NCBI GenBank assembly: GCA_028693285.1
Contig: JAQUVQ010000010.1
Coordinates: 1-56,355, forward strand
Length of the DNA: 56,355 nt
Source: Smithellaceae bacterium
GTDB taxonomy: Bacteria; Desulfobacterota; Syntrophia; Syntrophales; Smithellaceae
Direction: 5' to 3'
Both the position numbers and the translations under genes were made by a program. Positions 54,499 to 56,355 of this stretch are shown here, piece by piece. Numbering within the stretch: the stretch's first letter is position 1; each line of letters begins with the position of its first letter. The notes beneath the pieces were generated by a model, which had not been told where the DNA came from, did no database searches, and saw only the letters and a list, made by a program, of their open reading frames with translations.

Positions 54499-54507
54499 CT
54501 TCTCTAC

Positions 54508-54542
54508 CTTTCACTCTTCACTTTTCACGCTTCACTCTTTTA
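54508..54542. repeat. Heptad-periodic tract through the AlbA_2 gene stop
   Basis: Five 7-base units CTTTCAC, TCTTCAC, TTTTCAC, GCTTCAC, TCTTTTA cover the gap to the mod fragment and include the stop codon of the AlbA_2 gene (54532-54534). Confidence 0.75.
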
Positions 54543-55902
54543 TTACTTCCCAATGCCCGCCCCTAGCCGGACCAATACGGCGGAGGCGTCCATGCCGGCG
54601 CAGTTTGGCAATCTGCTTCTCTACGCCGCGTGAAGTCATTCCCAAAGCTTCTGCAAGCTCAGGTATCGTCATTGCCGGTTTCCCCGAAAGGAATCCGAGG
54701 ATTTTATCTATTGTTTTCCCCGAACTTTTCCCCGAACTTTTCCCCGAACTTTTCCCCGGCGTTTCTTCTGAAGTCACCCCGGCTTTATAAGAAAGACCTT
54801 TTGGCAATTCCTTCCTCCAGAATCGCGCTACAAACAGCATTGTGCCTACTTCTTCGAATTCCGTCGCCGGTTCCTTCGCTAAAATCAGCTTGATGCCGCG
54901 GCCCCATTTCTCAATCAGATGGCTACGCTGGAAGAGTTCCGCCAGAAGTTCATTGCGCCGCATCGAAACCATCTTTTCCCGTATATCGGAAATGGTTAGT
55001 CCGCCATAAAGCAGGCCGGGATTGCGAATTTCCAGACGATCCTTAAAGACAGCAATGTTAACCGAATCGTATTCACGGTAATCCCGATGACAAAAAGCAT
55101 TGATGATGGCTTCGCGAAAGGCTTCCCGGTCAATCTCGGGAACATCCACACGCAACAGACCTTCCACACGCATACCGATATTGATATGCTCCAGAATATA
55201 CTCTTCGGCCTTCTCGATGAGCGTAAAGATATCTCCGGTCATGTCTTTCATGTCCAGCGTAACGGTCGTGTCTGCTGTTCCAAACGTGGCGCAGCGCAAT
55301 TTGGCATTGGGAAAAAATTTCTCTGGTTTTTTGGCAAAACACAAAACGGCGGCATTGAGCAATTTGTGCTTCTTGATCAGATTGAGTTTGGTGAGTGCAT
55401 TTTGAACCGTATCGTATTTAAGCCCGCAGGATTTAAGAAAACGTTTCAGTTTAGCGCTGCTGATATCATCCGGTGTTGCCTGGGGACAGATTTCCGTGTC
55501 CCAGCGCAGGCGGTCACGGTTTTTTTCCAGAATAAAATTTTCCAGTTCTCTGGCGCTTAACTGCCGGTCTTCATCACCTACCCGGCTGTAAGCCCGTCCA
55601 TAAGCGTAATAAGGCGTTTCTTTGCCTTCCACCTGCACCCGAATGCAAGGCTTGCCATCCATTGTCACTTTTTCAACGGAAGGATAAATCTTGGGTTCGA
55701 TATGATCGCCGATTGTCCGGGAGACTTCCCTCAAACTGGCCTCGGAGATATTCTGACCTACGACGGCCCCATCATTCTTAATCCCAAACCACAATACGCC
55801 GCGCTGATGCTTGTTCAGCATGGCTGCAAGAGAAACAATTCCCGCCTTCAATTCACTGGTAGATTTCTTCAGTTCTAAAGTTTCCGACTCAATTAATCGC
55901 AT
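54532..55902 (-). CDS. AlbA_2/Schlafen-type ATP-binding regulator with winged helix
   Basis: This 456-residue protein has an N-terminal AlbA_2 (Schlafen-like) domain (ESETLELKKSTSELKAGIVS, LNKHQRGVLWFGIKNDGAVV), a central GHKL-like ATP-binding region of the kind annotated as RecG-like (DREAFREAIINAFCHRDYRE, DRLEIRNPGLLYGGLT, IEKWGRGIKLILA) and a C-terminal winged helix (MTIPELAEALGMTSRGVEKQ). A hinge made of GKSS repeated about four times (GKSSGKSSGKSSGK) joins the last two. I start at 55902 (MRLIESETLELKK); the open frame extends 13 codons further without family sequence. Intact copies of such genes commonly sit between mod and res of type III systems, as here. Confidence 0.82.
   Translation of the reverse strand: MRLIESETLELKKSTSELKAGIVSLAAMLNKHQRGVLWFGIKNDGAVVGQNISEASLREVSRTIGDHIEPKIYPSVEKVTMDGKPCIRVQVEGKETPYYAYGRAYSRVGDEDRQLSARELENFILEKNRDRLRWDTEICPQATPDDISSAKLKRFLKSCGLKYDTVQNALTKLNLIKKHKLLNAAVLCFAKKPEKFFPNAKLRCATFGTADTTVTLDMKDMTGDIFTLIEKAEEYILEHINIGMRVEGLLRVDVPEIDREAFREAIINAFCHRDYREYDSVNIAVFKDRLEIRNPGLLYGGLTISDIREKMVSMRRNELLAELFQRSHLIEKWGRGIKLILAKEPATEFEEVGTMLFVARFWRKELPKGLSYKAGVTSEETPGKSSGKSSGKSSGKTIDKILGFLSGKPAMTIPELAEALGMTSRGVEKQIAKLRRHGRLRRIGPARGGHWEVIKE
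54713..54758. repeat. In-frame 12-bp tandem repeat inside the AlbA_2 gene
   Basis: The unit CGAACTTTTCCC occurs three full times from 54721 with partial copies at both ends. It encodes the GKSS hinge. Since the unit is four codons, copy-number changes would alter hinge length without a frameshift. Confidence 0.85.
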
Positions 55903-55962
55903 TTCTTGCCTTTTGTGGATTCCCGCCAAAAACCTTCTCAAAAGCTTACGATTTTCCTGTCG

Positions 55963-56149
55963 TTATTGGGTATATTTCCCAACCATGTTGTCAAATTCTT
56001 TTTCGACTTTCGCCTTAAAGTCCGCTTCGATCTGATAGACTTCCGTAAACTCGGCAAAAGCCCAGCGGCCATACTGACCATTGTTGCTGATGACGGGGAT
56101 ATTCATATGGAGAATTGAGGATCGGCTTTTCAAAAAAGATGTTTTCCAT
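55963..56149 (-). pseudogene. Type III restriction gene (res) with nearly all of its interior deleted
   Basis: On the minus strand an ATG at 56149, with AGGAAA upstream, begins MENIFFEKPILNSPYEYP, the typical first residues of Res/DEAD-helicase subunits. The match then stops abruptly. Within the same 60 bases another frame starts the known C-terminus (NNGQYGRWAFAEFTEVYQIE, ADFKAKVEKEFDNMVG) ending at 55963. Intact Res proteins are near 1000 residues, so roughly 900 codons have been lost by one deletion that also shifted the frame. No helicase or nuclease motif remains. Confidence 0.82.
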
Positions 56150-56355
56150 GTTCATTTCCTCATACCGGCATGGCAGGCAGCAGTTAGGGCAGTTGAATAA
56201 TCGGTTCAGATTTTACTAATGGCGGAAAGGAGTATAGGAAGAACATCACGAGATGTCAATGAAATAATAGCTGAAATGCCTTCCGACCTGTGGTAAATGA
56301 AACGCAATCGACAAGCGGATTTTGATCATAAGTTTATCAGTGATGATCGCGATCA
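56150..56355. other. Window-end segment without recognisable gene
   Basis: The last 206 bases hold no convincing frame on either strand. They include an AT-rich stretch with GATCATAAGTTTATCAGTGA and the ribosome-site region for the res remnant. A promoter for the AlbA_2 transcript is expected here, but I see no clear one. Confidence 0.35.

Noticed and set aside
54202-56149. Active type III restriction-modification system
   Set aside because: The methyltransferase domain, helicase motifs and nuclease domain are all missing; only ends of mod and res remain.

Overview
The window looks like chromosomal DNA of a GC-rich, anaerobic, Gram-negative deltaproteobacterium (Desulfobacterota; a Syntrophales-like relative is my best guess). 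This is inferred from three things: a spirochaete/planctomycete/delta-type EF-G with AHIDSGKT in place of AHIDAGKT, an anaerobic GlpABC glycerol-3-phosphate dehydrogenase, and a carbonic anhydrase close to the methanoarchaeal Cam type. No rRNA, tRNA, CRISPR array, prophage or intact insertion sequence was seen.

Layout. 0-6.7 kb: a tripartite RND drug-efflux operon (TetR-type regulator cut by the window edge, adaptor, pump, outer-membrane channel), with a truncated DUF374 acyltransferase coupled to its end. 6.9-19.6 kb: a long minus-strand block of housekeeping genes. In transcription order these are an LPP20-like exported protein, mutL, miaA, a TPR/SLH-like lipoprotein, valS, nadC, birA, coaX, coaE, a Cam-type carbonic anhydrase and a zinc-finger/J-domain protein. 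19.9-24.1 kb: ileS and lspA, then a VapBC-type toxin-antitoxin pair. 24.1-32.6 kb: an EFR1-type flavodoxin/ferredoxin gene divergent from glpK-glpA-glpB-glpC, then a long-chain acyl-CoA synthetase behind its own promoter and closed by a strong terminator. 32.6-40.2 kb: an uncharacterised RecA-like ATPase behind fusA, the 3' remnant of a dehydrogenase gene, a MerR-HTH/class III nucleotidyl cyclase fusion, a triple-PAS HD-GYP protein and a small DUF2934 protein. 40.2-52.8 kb: a complete glycogen island (glgC on the plus strand; malQ-glgB-glgA, glgP, a GH13 amylase and a phosphoglucomutase on the minus strand). 52.9-56.3 kb: an AT-richer accessory end with a MazG-like pyrophosphohydrolase, an HNH endonuclease, and an intact AlbA_2-type gene between wreckage of a type III restriction-modification system (truncated mod; res with almost its whole interior deleted).

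How it works together. The glycogen island holds every step from glucose-1-phosphate to branched glycogen and back. GlpK and GlpABC feed glycerol to dihydroxyacetone phosphate and send electrons to the membrane. NadC, BirA, CoaX and CoaE supply NAD, biotin attachment and CoA. The MerR-cyclase and PAS-HD-GYP neighbours suggest a second-messenger locus.

Most notable beyond ordinary annotation: (1) the deletion-scarred type III R-M locus around an intact AlbA_2 gene; (2) the MerR-cyclase fusion with a 9-bp inverted repeat and near-consensus promoter; (3) intergenic tracts with strict 7-bp periodicity but different sequences, several running through stop codons; (4) a promoter plus terminator-like hairpin in the fusA leader, inside a dehydrogenase relic. 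All functional statements come from reading motifs; no database search was run.
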